From contig NZ_JFBD01000034.1 of NCBI RefSeq assembly GCF_000709085.1, positions 1 through 36,534 of the forward strand: a stretch of DNA of 36,534 nt, read 5' to 3'. The notes under the pieces were generated by a model. The model did no database searches. It had not been told where the DNA came from and saw only the letters and a list, made by a program, of their open reading frames with translations. The translations under genes and the position numbers were made by a program. Of this stretch, positions 22,009 through 31,003 are shown piece by piece. Numbering within the stretch: the first letter of the stretch is position 1; each line of letters opens with the position of its first letter. Source of the stretch: Virgibacillus alimentarius (lineage in GTDB: Bacteria > Bacillota > Bacilli > Bacillales > Amphibacillaceae).

Positions 22009-22959
22009 CTACCGAAACCAGCCTTTTCGTTTAAACCAAAGAATCATCAGTACCGATAATGTGAACATCACAGCCATCACAATAAAATAACCGTAATGCC
22101 ACTCAAGCTCGGGCATATTTACAAAGTTCATCCCATAAATCCCGGCGATAAAAGTGAGCGGTGCGAAGATAGAAGTAATCACAGTCAGAATCTGGATCAC
22201 CTTATTTTGTTGATAGGAGTTATACGAAATGAAATTATCCCTAATATCATTAGTAATCTCCCGGTTGGAGTTGACCATTTCTGATAGTTTTAAAAGATGG
22301 TCATATAAATCAGCGAAATATTCACGATGCTCAATTAAATTTTTTAAATGCCGTGAATTCAAAATCCGATAAAATAGATCACGAATCGGATTGATTGTAT
22401 GACGTAATTCAAGCAGTTTATGCCTTAACGCAAACAGAGTATCAAGCTGTATATTCATGGAAAGGTTATTTGGATTATCTTCTACATCATTGATTTGGTC
22501 TTCGAGCTGATAAACGATCGGGAAGTAATTATCCACAACATTATCCATGATTTCATAAAATACCTTAAATTCATCCCACATATGAATTTCATTTGCCTCA
22601 GGTAAATTATTCCATACTCGGCTAACTTCAGACAGCGTTTCGTGGTGAAAGGTGACAATAAAATGATTACCGATAAAAAAATCAATTTCATGCTGGTTAA
22701 ATGCCTCTGGTCCAATTGTATGTGTAGCAATAAAGGCATAATGATCATAATAATCAAGTTTAGGGCGCTGCATGCTGTGTATACAATCTTCAACCGCAAG
22801 TGGGTGAAAATGAAGTTTAGTCTGTAGTTCTTTTACTTCTTCCATGCTTGGGTGCTGAAAGTCAATCCACCACCATTTGTAAAGACTGAAATCAACATTA
22901 TCCATTGTTAAATCAGTAATTTTTTCATTTTCATGCGTAATTGCCAGGACTCGAATCAT
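22009..22959 (-). CDS. corA: CorA-family magnesium/divalent cation channel
   Basis: This 316-aa protein has an N-terminal cytoplasmic alpha/beta domain (HPLAVEDCIHSMQRPKLDYYDHYAFI), a long stalk helix (about 160-250) and two C-terminal membrane helices. The first ends in YGMNF, the GMN selectivity signature, and the last in a basic KRKGWFR tail. CorA forms pentameric Mg2+ channels. It is monocistronic and convergent with the amidase operon. The ribosome site AAGGAGTATATAGCT precedes the ATG. No magnesium-sensing leader is visible upstream. Confidence 0.92.
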   Translation of the reverse strand: MIRVLAITHENEKITDLTMDNVDFSLYKWWWIDFQHPSMEEVKELQTKLHFHPLAVEDCIHSMQRPKLDYYDHYAFIATHTIGPEAFNQHEIDFFIGNHFIVTFHHETLSEVSRVWNNLPEANEIHMWDEFKVFYEIMDNVVDNYFPIVYQLEDQINDVEDNPNNLSMNIQLDTLFALRHKLLELRHTINPIRDLFYRILNSRHLKNLIEHREYFADLYDHLLKLSEMVNSNREITNDIRDNFISYNSYQQNKVIQILTVITSIFAPLTFIAGIYGMNFVNMPELEWHYGYFIVMAVMFTLSVLMILWFKRKGWFR

Positions 22960-23440
22960 AGCTATATACTCCTTATACCAGTCATTCCTGTATCATCTTT
23001 ATTGATGCTCTCTCTGCTTTCATTTTTTTATCCGGATTTTTGGCGGCTTGCAGTAATACAACGCCGGTAAGAATGAATGTTTTTTTATTAGAATTTTAAA
23101 CGAATTCGAATATCGTTGTCAATTTTCATACTCCGGGTGAATAACTCTCCATCTCGGTTGATAAATATTACCATGCGGTTTGATATTTCTTTCATTCGTT
23201 TGAAAGTGTAACTCCTCCAATTGATCATTCTACTCACCGGTTAAAATTAAGCCGTTCCGGTCGATTCCCTCCTTTAAATCAGGACCGTTCACCTGCCTAA
23301 AACAAATACTGTAGCCTAACCATGCTAACGCTTTTTAGGAAGTTGTTTTATTTGTATGATAGACTATGCTATAGTGAGTGATAATCTAACATTAACAATA
23401 TTGCACGAAGGAGGTTAGGAGAATTTTTTCCAAAAAAAAG
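22960..23440. other. 481-bp intergenic region with possible minus-strand gene remnant
   Basis: No convincing full gene. On the minus strand a 46-codon frame runs from ATG 23228 to 23088 (MINWRSYTFKRMKEI... ending IRIRLKF) with only a weak GGTGAG site. An overlapping minus-strand frame from about 23331 to 23119, broken by one TAG at 23232-23230, also looks protein-like (LGYSICFRQVNGPDLKEG...). Both may be pieces of a decayed gene. On the plus strand TATAGT at 23370-23375 could be the -10 of dsdA, without a clear -35. The AAGGAGG site at 23408-23414 belongs to dsdA. Confidence 0.35.
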
Positions 23441-24727
23441 ATGGAACAATATCAGAAAAAGACCCCGCTGCTTCAGAAGATCATGGAATTACAACCGGTT
23501 TTTTGGCTAAATCCCAGACAAAATGAAAAGGAACACGACACAACTTCTTTAAATAGAAAAGATATCGAGGAAGCGGCATCCTTATGGGAAAGATTTGCGC
23601 CATTTATAAAAAAAGAATTTCCCGAAACCATTGAGACAAATGGCATCATTGAATCTCCACTTAAACTTATCCATTCAATGAAAAGTTCATTTTCCAAGCC
23701 AGTAGAAGGAGATTTATACTTAAAATGTGATAACGAGTTACCGATCGCTGGATCTATTAAAGCGAGAGGTGGTTTTTATGAAGTGCTGCATCATGCGGAA
23801 CAACTAGCAAAAGATGCTGGGATTTTATCAGAAGGAGCAAACTACGAAATTTTTTCCACTCCTAAATTTAAATCATTTTTCAAGCAATATTCGATTGGAG
23901 TTGGATCTACTGGAAATCTGGGGTTAAGCATCGGAATCATGAGCGCGAAGCTAGGCTTCAATGTATTCGTCTACATGTCACAAGATGCAAAACAATGGAA
24001 AAAAGATTTACTTCGCAATAAGGGTGCAACTGTATATGAATTTGAAGGCGATTTTAGTAAGGCTATTACGGAGGGAAGAAGGAAAACGCACGCAGATCCA
24101 AATGGCTATTTTGTTGACGATGAAGATTCACAGCATCTATTTTTAGGATACAGCACGGCTGCTCTTCGTTTGAAAAAACAATTGGAAAAGAAAAATATCA
24201 ATGTGGATAAGGAACATCCTTTGTTTATGTATTTGCCATGCGGAGTTGGCGGATCGCCGGGAGGCATTACGTTCGGCATGAAGCAACTATTCGGCGACCA
24301 TGTCCATTGTTTTTTTGTGGAGCCAGTACACGCACCGTCTGTGTTGATCGGTTTGCTGACGGGTGAAAAAGAGAAAGTGTGTGTGCAGGATTTTGGAATT
24401 GATAATAAAACGGAAGCGGATGGATTAGCAGTCGGGCGCCCGTCAAAATTTGCGACAACGATCAGTGGCCAGCTAGTCAGTGGAATTTATACCATAGAAG
24501 ATGATGAATTATATCAATTACTCACATTACTTACAGATCGTGAAAATATTTACTTGGAACCTTCCGCAACAGCCGGACTCGCGGGGCCAGTTAGGATTTT
24601 AGAAACAAATTATATCCATCAACATCATATTAACCCGAGTAACATCATTCATATCGCTTGGGCGACAGGCGGAGGACTTGTTCCAAGAAAAGATCGCAAG
24701 GATTTTTATAATAAAGGGAAGTCCTAG
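23441..24727 (+). CDS. dsdA: D-serine dehydratase (PLP-dependent)
   Basis: This 428-aa fold-type II PLP enzyme turns D-serine into pyruvate and ammonia. Visible motifs are LPIAGSIKARGG with the PLP-binding Lys, GSTGNLGLSIGIMSA (phosphate pocket), CGVGGSPGGITFG, EADGLAVGRPS, and IAWATGGGLVP near the end. Length and motif order match DsdA. The AAGGAGG ribosome site is 26 nt from the ATG; it is 8 nt from an in-frame ATT at 23423, so a rare AUU start adding six residues is possible. The gene ends 4 bp before the convergent MpsC-domain gene. No dsdR-like regulator is adjacent. Confidence 0.93.
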   Translation: MEQYQKKTPLLQKIMELQPVFWLNPRQNEKEHDTTSLNRKDIEEAASLWERFAPFIKKEFPETIETNGIIESPLKLIHSMKSSFSKPVEGDLYLKCDNELPIAGSIKARGGFYEVLHHAEQLAKDAGILSEGANYEIFSTPKFKSFFKQYSIGVGSTGNLGLSIGIMSAKLGFNVFVYMSQDAKQWKKDLLRNKGATVYEFEGDFSKAITEGRRKTHADPNGYFVDDEDSQHLFLGYSTAALRLKKQLEKKNINVDKEHPLFMYLPCGVGGSPGGITFGMKQLFGDHVHCFFVEPVHAPSVLIGLLTGEKEKVCVQDFGIDNKTEADGLAVGRPSKFATTISGQLVSGIYTIEDDELYQLLTLLTDRENIYLEPSATAGLAGPVRILETNYIHQHHINPSNIIHIAWATGGGLVPRKDRKDFYNKGKS

Positions 24728-24731
24728 AAAG

Positions 24732-25037
24732 TCAATCGTCAAGCATCAACATAAAAATATTCATACCAGTAAGATCTTCAATATTTTCCTTTAATTTCGC
24801 TTTAAATTCTGTAAATAGAGCTGTATTCGCATAGGACACTAATTCCGGATAGTTATCGCGCATGATCTTCAATGCTTCTACCCGTTTGTGCACTGCGAAT
24901 ATCATCAAGCTATTTTCCGAAATCTCTATTTTCTGCTGACTAATCCCAGTATCATAGATTTCCTGATTGATTTGGTTGTAAATCCGAATAACTTCACGCT
25001 TATCAATAGCGTTTTTTTGTTTTGATGTTCTCAGCAT
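24732..25037 (-). CDS. MpsC/DUF2294 domain protein
   Basis: This 101-aa protein matches the DUF2294 (MpsC-type) pattern: REVIRIYNQINQEIYDTGISQQKIEISENSLMIFAVHKRVEALKIM and FTEFKAKLKENIEDLTGMNIFMLMLDD. In staphylococci MpsC is part of a cation-translocating, membrane-potential-generating system with MpsA and MpsB. Stand-alone small members are common in Bacillaceae and their role is not known. No mpsAB genes are nearby. The start has AAGGGAAG upstream. It is convergent with dsdA with almost no gap, and no shared terminator is seen. Confidence 0.8.
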   Translation of the reverse strand: MLRTSKQKNAIDKREVIRIYNQINQEIYDTGISQQKIEISENSLMIFAVHKRVEALKIMRDNYPELVSYANTALFTEFKAKLKENIEDLTGMNIFMLMLDD

Positions 25038-25273
25038 ATATGTTCTTCCCTTGTAGAACAGCTTCTATACGTTCATTATATAGGAAAATAAAAGCGGTTT
25101 CATTAAGGGAGATAGGATCAAATTTTGCGATTGTTCATGCCTTCTGTCAAGGTGCGCGCCGATATTTCTTTATTACAAATCAAGTTCTTTTCGTTATCCA
25201 AGATGTTGTGTTAAAATGTACTATCACATGTTGGCTAATGAACAAGTAAAGCTTGCAAGAAGGAAGGTTATCT

Positions 25274-26707
25274 ATGGTTAGAGAGAAATCAACAACACAT
25301 ACAGGGGAAGAAAGAAGTAAGGTATCGCTCATTGTTGTCCTGATTGTATTGCTTTCAGGTGCCTTTGTTGCTATTTTGAATCAAACATTATTAGGTACTG
25401 CTCTCCCGCATATTATGAGGGACCTTGACTTAAATGCCAGTACAGCGCAATGGCTGCAATCCATTTTCATGCTCGTGAACGGGATTATGATACCAGTCAC
25501 AGCTTTTTTAATTGCGAGCTTTACGACAAGAGGCTTATTTCTTTCAGCCATGGGCTCTTTTGCTATCGGTACAGCAATTTGTGCGGTTGCACCGAATTTC
25601 ACCATTCTAATGATAGGTAGAATTTTACAAGCTGCTGGGGCTGGTATTATTATGCCGCTAATGCAGACGATTTTATTTCTTGTTTTCCCAATCAACAAGC
25701 GAGGAACAGCGATGGGAATGTTCGGTCTCGTGATCGCATTTGCTCCGGCAATTGGCCCAACTTTATCCGGTTGGATTGTCGAGCAATTTCCGTGGGAAAG
25801 TCTCTTTTACATGATTTTGCCGATCATTATTGTCGATATTATTATTGCTTATTTTATTTTGAAAAATGTTACTGAACAAACATATCCGAAGCTCGATGTT
25901 TTATCAATCATTCTATCTTCCTTTGGATTTGGCGGCTTGTTATACGGATTCAGTACTGCTGGAAGCAGTGGCTGGGTTAGTGAACAGGTATTTATTTCGA
26001 TGAGCATCGGTGCCATTGCCCTTATTTGGTTTATACGAAGACAATTGAAACTAAAGGAGCCAATCCTTGAATTTAGGATATTTAAATATAAAATGTTTAC
26101 CTTAACTACAGCATTAGGTATGGTAGTATTTATTGCAATGATTGGAGCTGCAGTTGTTTTACCACTTCTTATGCAAAATATGCTTGGCTTTACTGCATTT
26201 GAATCCGGGTTGGCCTTATTGCCGGGAGCAGCAATTATGGGACTCATGAACCCGGTTACCGGCAGATTATTTGATTTATATGGAGCAAAATGGCTTTCCA
26301 TTATAGGTCTTTTGATTTTGGTTATTACGACATTTATGTTCGCTGATCTTTCTGAGCAGACAAGTTTCGCCTATATAGCGACATTAAATGCATTTCGAAT
26401 GCTTTCCGTTGCTATGGTAATGATGCCTGTAACTACGGCTGGACTCAATCAGTTGCCGCCGGATTTAATTCCGCACGGCACTGCAATGAATAATACGATG
26501 CGTCAAGTAGCAGGTGCAGTTGGAACAGCCTTGCTTGTAACTGTCATGACGACAGGTGCCATTCCGGACAAAGGGGTTGAAGGAATGATACATGGTGTAA
26601 ACGTGTCCTTTATTGTTGCTGGCATCATCTCCCTTGTTGGTCTTGGTATATCATTCTTCATTAAAAATCCAGAACAATCTAATGTGATGCGTATAGATAA
26701 TGGATAA
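25274..26707 (+). CDS. DHA2-family (EmrB/QacA-type) multidrug efflux transporter
   Basis: This 477-aa major-facilitator protein has about 14 predicted membrane segments. Typical DHA2 motifs are NQTLLGTALPHIMRDLDLNASTAQWLQSIFMLVNGIMIPVTAFL, GRILQAAGAGIIMPLMQT (motif C region) and NKRGTAMGMFGLVIAFAPAIGPTLSGWIVE. Closest in type to LmrB and MdtP of Bacillus, it would export drugs or other amphiphiles with protons. The ATG at 25274 after AGAAGGAAGG is preferred; an in-frame TTG at 25253 lies at the ribosome site. No regulator gene is adjacent. Confidence 0.9.
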   Translation: MVREKSTTHTGEERSKVSLIVVLIVLLSGAFVAILNQTLLGTALPHIMRDLDLNASTAQWLQSIFMLVNGIMIPVTAFLIASFTTRGLFLSAMGSFAIGTAICAVAPNFTILMIGRILQAAGAGIIMPLMQTILFLVFPINKRGTAMGMFGLVIAFAPAIGPTLSGWIVEQFPWESLFYMILPIIIVDIIIAYFILKNVTEQTYPKLDVLSIILSSFGFGGLLYGFSTAGSSGWVSEQVFISMSIGAIALIWFIRRQLKLKEPILEFRIFKYKMFTLTTALGMVVFIAMIGAAVVLPLLMQNMLGFTAFESGLALLPGAAIMGLMNPVTGRLFDLYGAKWLSIIGLLILVITTFMFADLSEQTSFAYIATLNAFRMLSVAMVMMPVTTAGLNQLPPDLIPHGTAMNNTMRQVAGAVGTALLVTVMTTGAIPDKGVEGMIHGVNVSFIVAGIISLVGLGISFFIKNPEQSNVMRIDNG

Positions 26708-26715
26708 GACGAATG

Positions 26716-26754
26716 AAAAAGCTGTTAACTTTTACCTGTTAACAGCTTTTTTTA
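26716..26754 (+). terminator. Terminator of the efflux gene
   Basis: AAAAAGCTGTTAAC (26716-26729) pairs with GTTAACAGCTTTTT (26738-26751), perfect, with further T's. Confidence 0.93.
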
Positions 26755-26847
26755 AAAGAATTCAAGCTAAGAAAGAAATGATAAAGAGGAAGGAAATTCT
26801 TGTGATATTAATTCTGTTAAATATGGAGAATGAAAGAAGGTGTTATC

Positions 26848-28254
26848 ATGAATAAAGAACCGGAAATGCTGCAGTTGGAACTGGAAGGCATTATGCATGC
26901 TTCGAATGATAATATTGTCATGACGGATGGAGAGGGAAAAGTCATTAGGGTTAGTTCCAATTGCACTAGTATATACGGAAAAGAAGAAGATGAATTAGTT
27001 GGAAAAACGGTTTTCGAACTGGAAAAAGATCGCACTTTTTCTCCGTCTGTAACAGCGGTCGTTTTAAATGAGAAAAAAGAAGTGCAGGTTATGCAGCGCA
27101 CACCTACTGGGAAAGTTGTTATGGCTACTGGTATACCACTGTTTAACAAGAAACGGGATATCGTTCGTATCATCAGCTTTTCCCATGATTTAACAGAAAT
27201 TCAACTTTTAAAAGAAGACTATGAAGAACTCAGGGCAAAAATGATACGCTATGAATCTGAAATAGAAGAATTAAGGGAACAGGAAAAAAGAACAAATGTC
27301 ATCATTAAAAGTAAAACGATGATTCAGATCCGTGAACTGGTGGAACGCGTTGCTAAATCAGATGCAAACGTTGTCTTGCTTGGGGAATCAGGCGTCGGGA
27401 AAAATGTATTTGCCAAGGCGCTTCATGAGGAAAGTGAACGTAATCAGAAAAAAGTGATTGAGGTCAATTGTGGCGCAATACCCGAACCACTTTTTGAATC
27501 GGAATTATTTGGCTATGAGCCGGGTTCCTTTACTGGTGCAAGCAAAAGCGGGAAAAAAGGGATGATTGAACTTGCTGATCAAGGGACATTGTTTTTAGAT
27601 GAAATAGCTGAACTTCCTTTATCCATTCAAGTGAAACTATTAAAAGTGTTGCAGGAAAAAAAAGTAACCCCAATCGGTGGATCAGAAGCAAAACAAGTTG
27701 ATTTTCGACTTATTACTGCAACAAATCAAGATTTAGAAGTATTGGTGAAACAGGGGAAATTCAGAGAGGATTTATTCTATCGATTGAATGTTATCCCGAT
27801 TACCATTCCTCCACTGCGGGAAAGAAAAGATGATATTTACAAACTTGCTCAGCATTATTTAACGATTTTTAATGAAAAATATCATACAAATAAATTTTTT
27901 CATTCGAAAGCAATGAATGCTATGCAACAATATGATTGGCCGGGAAATGTCCGCGAATTGGAAAATTTAATTGAGCGTTTAGTAGTGACAACCGATACAA
28001 ATATGATCTTTGCATCTAATCTCCCGTTTGTGAATCAAATGGATGCATCGGAATTGCCAAAACAAGAATGGCAGCTTGAATCATTTGAAGAACAGGGTTT
28101 GACATTACAAGAAGTTTTAGAGGCAGTCGAAAGAAATTGGTTAATACGTGCTTCGAAGCAATATAAAACAACGTATGAAATGGCTGAATATCTTGGTTTA
28201 AGCCAGTCAACCGTTGTACGCCGCTTAAAAAAATACAATATTAATTCAAAATGA
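26848..28254 (+). CDS. Sigma-54-dependent activator with N-terminal PAS domain
   Basis: This 468-aa enhancer-binding protein has a PAS sensor (about 1-115), a short coiled linker (about 118-145) and an AAA+ domain (about 155-380). The AAA+ domain carries Walker A GESGVGKN, the sigma-54 contact loop GSFTGA (usual GAFTGA), Walker B GTLFLDEIAEL, and the FREDLFYRLNV and WPGNVRELENLIERL motifs. A C-terminal Fis-like helix-turn-helix ends LSQSTVVRRLKKYN. It resembles RocR/BkdR-type activators of amino-acid catabolism. The ATG at 26848 after AAAGAAGGTG is preferred. It is followed by three dyads, a -24/-12 promoter and the ureohydrolase gene, its probable target. The PAS ligand may be a guanidino compound or product; this is inferred. 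Confidence 0.92.
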   Translation: MNKEPEMLQLELEGIMHASNDNIVMTDGEGKVIRVSSNCTSIYGKEEDELVGKTVFELEKDRTFSPSVTAVVLNEKKEVQVMQRTPTGKVVMATGIPLFNKKRDIVRIISFSHDLTEIQLLKEDYEELRAKMIRYESEIEELREQEKRTNVIIKSKTMIQIRELVERVAKSDANVVLLGESGVGKNVFAKALHEESERNQKKVIEVNCGAIPEPLFESELFGYEPGSFTGASKSGKKGMIELADQGTLFLDEIAELPLSIQVKLLKVLQEKKVTPIGGSEAKQVDFRLITATNQDLEVLVKQGKFREDLFYRLNVIPITIPPLRERKDDIYKLAQHYLTIFNEKYHTNKFFHSKAMNAMQQYDWPGNVRELENLIERLVVTTDTNMIFASNLPFVNQMDASELPKQEWQLESFEEQGLTLQEVLEAVERNWLIRASKQYKTTYEMAEYLGLSQSTVVRRLKKYNINSK

Positions 28255-28305
28255 ATCATTAATTCATAATTGAATTGAAAAGAACTAAATCATTCAATTG
28301 TGAAT
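28244..28305. promoter_or_regulatory. Three dyads, probable enhancer sites for the sigma-54 activator
   Basis: ATTCAAAATGAAT (28244-28256, over the activator's stop codon), ATTCATAATTGAAT (28262-28275) and ATTCAATTGTGAAT (28292-28305) share the dyad ATTCA-N3/4-TGAAT (one base weaker in the third). They lie about 75 to 125 bp upstream of the expected start site, the usual distance for sigma-54 enhancers. Confidence 0.75.
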
Positions 28306-28346
28306 TAATTTTTATTTAAAAACATAATCACAACATTGAAATAAAG

Positions 28347-28364
28347 TTGGCATGAAAGTTGCAT
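28347..28364 (+). promoter_or_regulatory. Sigma-54 (-24/-12) promoter
   Basis: TTGGCATGAAAGTTGCAT has the invariant GG (28349-28350) and GC (28361-28362) with ten bases between, matching YTGGCACG-N4-TTGCW at all but one position. It is about 36 bp before the ureohydrolase ATG. Confidence 0.9.
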
Positions 28365-28399
28365 GAATATCCATGAACAAGTTTTAGAGGAGGATATTT

Positions 28400-29353
28400 A
28401 TGTACCAACCAAAAGATTCATCAAAATCACCGCGTTTTACAGGGCCGCGCACATTTATGAGGCTTGAAAATATTGCAACAACAAATGATGTAGACTTTGT
28501 TGTAATGGGAGTACCGTTTGATACGGCTGCATCCAATCGAACAGGACAACGATATGGTCCGCAACATATAAGAGATTTCTCTGTATTGCTTCGTCCATAT
28601 AATCCAGATCAGGAAATAAATATTTTCGATTATTGCTCAGGTGTGGATTATGGTGATGTGGATGTTATACCAGGAAATATTCACAGAACCTATGATCATA
28701 TCGTACGTGCACTTGAACCAGTACTCGATAAGGAGATTATCCCAGTTATGATGGGAGGAGACCATTCCATTACACTCGGACATTTGCGTGCATTTGCAAA
28801 GAAGTTCGGGAAGATTGCACTTGTCCATTTTGATTCTCATGGAGATACATGGGAAGACTATTTTGGCGAAAAATATATGCACGGCACTCCGTTTCGCCGA
28901 GCTGTTGAAGAAGGATTGATTGATACGAATCATTCGATTCAAGTCGGAATGCGTGGACCATTATATGGACCGGAGGATATTGAAGACGCAAGAGATTTAG
29001 GTTTTGAAGTGATTCCAATGAAGGAAGTCAGAAAAATTGGCTTTGATAAAGTAATGGAGAGAATTCATGCACGTGTGAAAGATAAACCTGTCTTTGTTAC
29101 GTATGATATTGACTTTCTTGATCCAGCCTATGCTCCGGGCACAGGTACACCAGAAGTAGGTGGTCCAACAAGTTATGAGGGCCTTGAATATGTCAGAGGA
29201 CTTGATGGACTTGATATTAAAGGATTTGACCTGGTTGAAGTGTTACCAACTTATGATAGCGGCGAAATTACTGCCGTAGCAGCGTCATCCGTAATTTTTG
29301 AAATGATTAGTCTCATTGCAATGAAAAAAAGAGCGGAGCAGGAGAGGAAATAG
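28400..29353 (+). CDS. Agmatinase/guanidinobutyrase-type ureohydrolase
   Basis: This 317-aa arginase-superfamily enzyme hydrolyses a guanidino group to urea and an amine. The manganese-site motifs are MGGDHSITLGH, HFDSHGDTW (usual DAHxD, Ala replaced by Ser) and TYDIDFLDPAYAPGTGTPEVGG. The N-terminal RFTGPRTFMRL and GVPFDTAASNRTGQRYGPQHIR segments are typical of agmatinases, guanidinobutyrases and guanidinopropionases, which cannot be told apart here. It lies behind a sigma-54 promoter and next to a sodium symporter, so catabolic use of an imported guanidino compound is more likely than polyamine synthesis. The ribosome site is GAGGAGG. Confidence 0.9.
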   Translation: MYQPKDSSKSPRFTGPRTFMRLENIATTNDVDFVVMGVPFDTAASNRTGQRYGPQHIRDFSVLLRPYNPDQEINIFDYCSGVDYGDVDVIPGNIHRTYDHIVRALEPVLDKEIIPVMMGGDHSITLGHLRAFAKKFGKIALVHFDSHGDTWEDYFGEKYMHGTPFRRAVEEGLIDTNHSIQVGMRGPLYGPEDIEDARDLGFEVIPMKEVRKIGFDKVMERIHARVKDKPVFVTYDIDFLDPAYAPGTGTPEVGGPTSYEGLEYVRGLDGLDIKGFDLVEVLPTYDSGEITAVAASSVIFEMISLIAMKKRAEQERK

Positions 29354-29373
29354 ACAATAGAAATGATGAGGTG

Positions 29374-29404
29374 AGGAACTTCAGAAATGCTGAAGTTCCT
29401 TTTC
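29374..29404 (+). terminator. Intercistronic hairpin between ureohydrolase and symporter
   Basis: AGGAACTTCAG (29374-29384) pairs exactly with CTGAAGTTCCT (29390-29400), followed by TTTT. It is likely an attenuator or mRNA processing/stability element that reduces symporter expression relative to the enzyme, since no separate promoter is seen for the symporter. Confidence 0.75.
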
Positions 29405-29442
29405 ACAAAAGAAAGCGATATCAAAGGAAAGGTGGGTAATAT

Positions 29443-30849
29443 ATGACTTCCCTCGACATGATGATTATCATTATTTATTTTGCTGTACTAGTCATAGTCG
29501 GTATTATTGGAACGATAAAAGCAAAAACATCGGAGGTTTACATCCTAGCAGGTCGCAATCTTGGTGTCTTTATGTTGTTTGGTTGTTTAACAGCCGTTTT
29601 TTTAGGCGGTTCATCGACGATTGGTTCAGCTCAGCTTGGATATGAAACGGGATTTTCTGGTGTTTGGTTTGTATTTTCGATGGGTCTTGGAATAACTCTA
29701 TTTGGGCTGTTACTATTAAAGCGTGTAACCGGTTATAGACTGATGACGATTAGTGAGTTACTTGGTAAACTCTTTAATGTTGAGTCAAAGTTAATCGGGG
29801 CTGTAGTTGCTGCGATTTATGCATTAATGGTAAGTGTTACACAAGTAATCGCCATCGGTGCATTATTAAGTGCTATTTTTGATTGGAATTTAATTTTTGC
29901 CATGTTAATTGGCGGAGGGATCGTTTTTTTCTATACCATTTTAGGTGGCATGTGGTCTGTTTCCATGACAGACATTATTCAATTTGTCATCATGACAGCT
30001 GGAATTTTTTTGATCATGCTTCCGATCAGCTTATCAAAAGCAGGTGGATTTAGTGAATTGACTGCACAACTCCCCAGCTCATATTTTAGCTTTTCCGCTA
30101 TTGGCTTCAGGGAAATTATGCAATACCTCTTGACATTTACGCTTGGAATGATGGTCGGACAGGATATTTGGCAGCGTTATTTTACTGCTAAAAATTTAAA
30201 AACTGCACGAACAGGTGGCGTGCTTGTCGGAATCTATAGTTTCCTGTACTCTATGGCGATGGTTATCATCGGTATGTGTGCCCTGATCATTCTGCCCAAT
30301 ATTGAAAACACACAAAATGTATTTACAAGTATGGCGTTTGAAACATTACCAACAGGTCTTCTTGGTGTTGTATTTGCAGCCGTAGCAGCGGCTATCATGT
30401 CTACAGCTTCAGGAACGTTGCTCGCATCATCTACTTTGATTGCTAAGGATATTTTAAAAGACCATTATTTTAAAAATATTACAGACAAACAATTCCTGCT
30501 TCTTTCGCGAATTACCACCTTTGTTATTGGTATCATAGCAATTGTTATCGCTCTGTGGATTCAAGAACTTCTAGTTGCTATTGACGTGGCTTATGCTTTA
30601 TTAGCAGGATCTGTGTTTATCCCCATTGTGTTCGGTTTATTTTGGAAAAGAGCCACTTCAAAAGCAGCTTTCTATGCGATGATCATTAGTGCGGTTGTTA
30701 TACTGGGCGGGCTAGCAATGGAAGGTCTTTCTTCCAGTAATCCAATTTTATATGGAATTGTCACAAACATTATCGTTATGGTCGCAGTGTCTTTAACCGA
30801 CAGCCAAAATAAAGATAAAGTGACGGATGCAAAAGAAGCAAACGGTTAA
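29443..30849 (+). CDS. Sodium:solute symporter (SSS family)
   Basis: This 468-aa membrane protein has about 13 segments and SSS motifs: an early VGIIGTIKAKTSEVYILAGRNLG, FLGGSSTIGSAQLGYETG, FFYTILGGMWSVSMTDIIQFVIM, GMMVGQDIWQRYFTAKN and AAVAAAIMSTASGTLLASSTLIAKDIL, with the Ser/Thr residues of the Na2 site. Its substrate is not readable. Position in the sigma-54 locus right after the ureohydrolase suggests uptake of agmatine, guanidinobutyrate or a related compound. The ribosome site is AAAGGTGGG. A strong terminator follows. Confidence 0.9.
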   Translation: MTSLDMMIIIIYFAVLVIVGIIGTIKAKTSEVYILAGRNLGVFMLFGCLTAVFLGGSSTIGSAQLGYETGFSGVWFVFSMGLGITLFGLLLLKRVTGYRLMTISELLGKLFNVESKLIGAVVAAIYALMVSVTQVIAIGALLSAIFDWNLIFAMLIGGGIVFFYTILGGMWSVSMTDIIQFVIMTAGIFLIMLPISLSKAGGFSELTAQLPSSYFSFSAIGFREIMQYLLTFTLGMMVGQDIWQRYFTAKNLKTARTGGVLVGIYSFLYSMAMVIIGMCALIILPNIENTQNVFTSMAFETLPTGLLGVVFAAVAAAIMSTASGTLLASSTLIAKDILKDHYFKNITDKQFLLLSRITTFVIGIIAIVIALWIQELLVAIDVAYALLAGSVFIPIVFGLFWKRATSKAAFYAMIISAVVILGGLAMEGLSSSNPILYGIVTNIIVMVAVSLTDSQNKDKVTDAKEANG

Positions 30850-30853
30850 GTTG

Positions 30854-30896
30854 AAGGATCCATCCTAAGTGCATCTTAGGGTGAATCCTTTTTTAT
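30854..30896 (+). terminator. Terminator of the guanidino locus
   Basis: AAGGATCCATCCTAAG and CTTAGGGTGAATCCTT form a long stem with one small irregularity, followed by TTTTT. Confidence 0.85.
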
Positions 30897-30899
30897 ATA

Positions 30900-30928
30900 T
30901 AGACAAATCACGCGTTCAATTGTATATT
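30900..30928 (+). promoter_or_regulatory. Promoter of the ybjQ-like gene
   Basis: TAGACA (30900-30905), 17-bp spacer, TATATT (30923-30928). The predicted leader is about 70 nt. Confidence 0.6.
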
Positions 30929-31003
30929 AATTACAGTTAAATGAAATACAGAGATTGTTTATTAGTGCTTAAAGATATACATATTACCGGAGGTGGATGG
31001 ATC

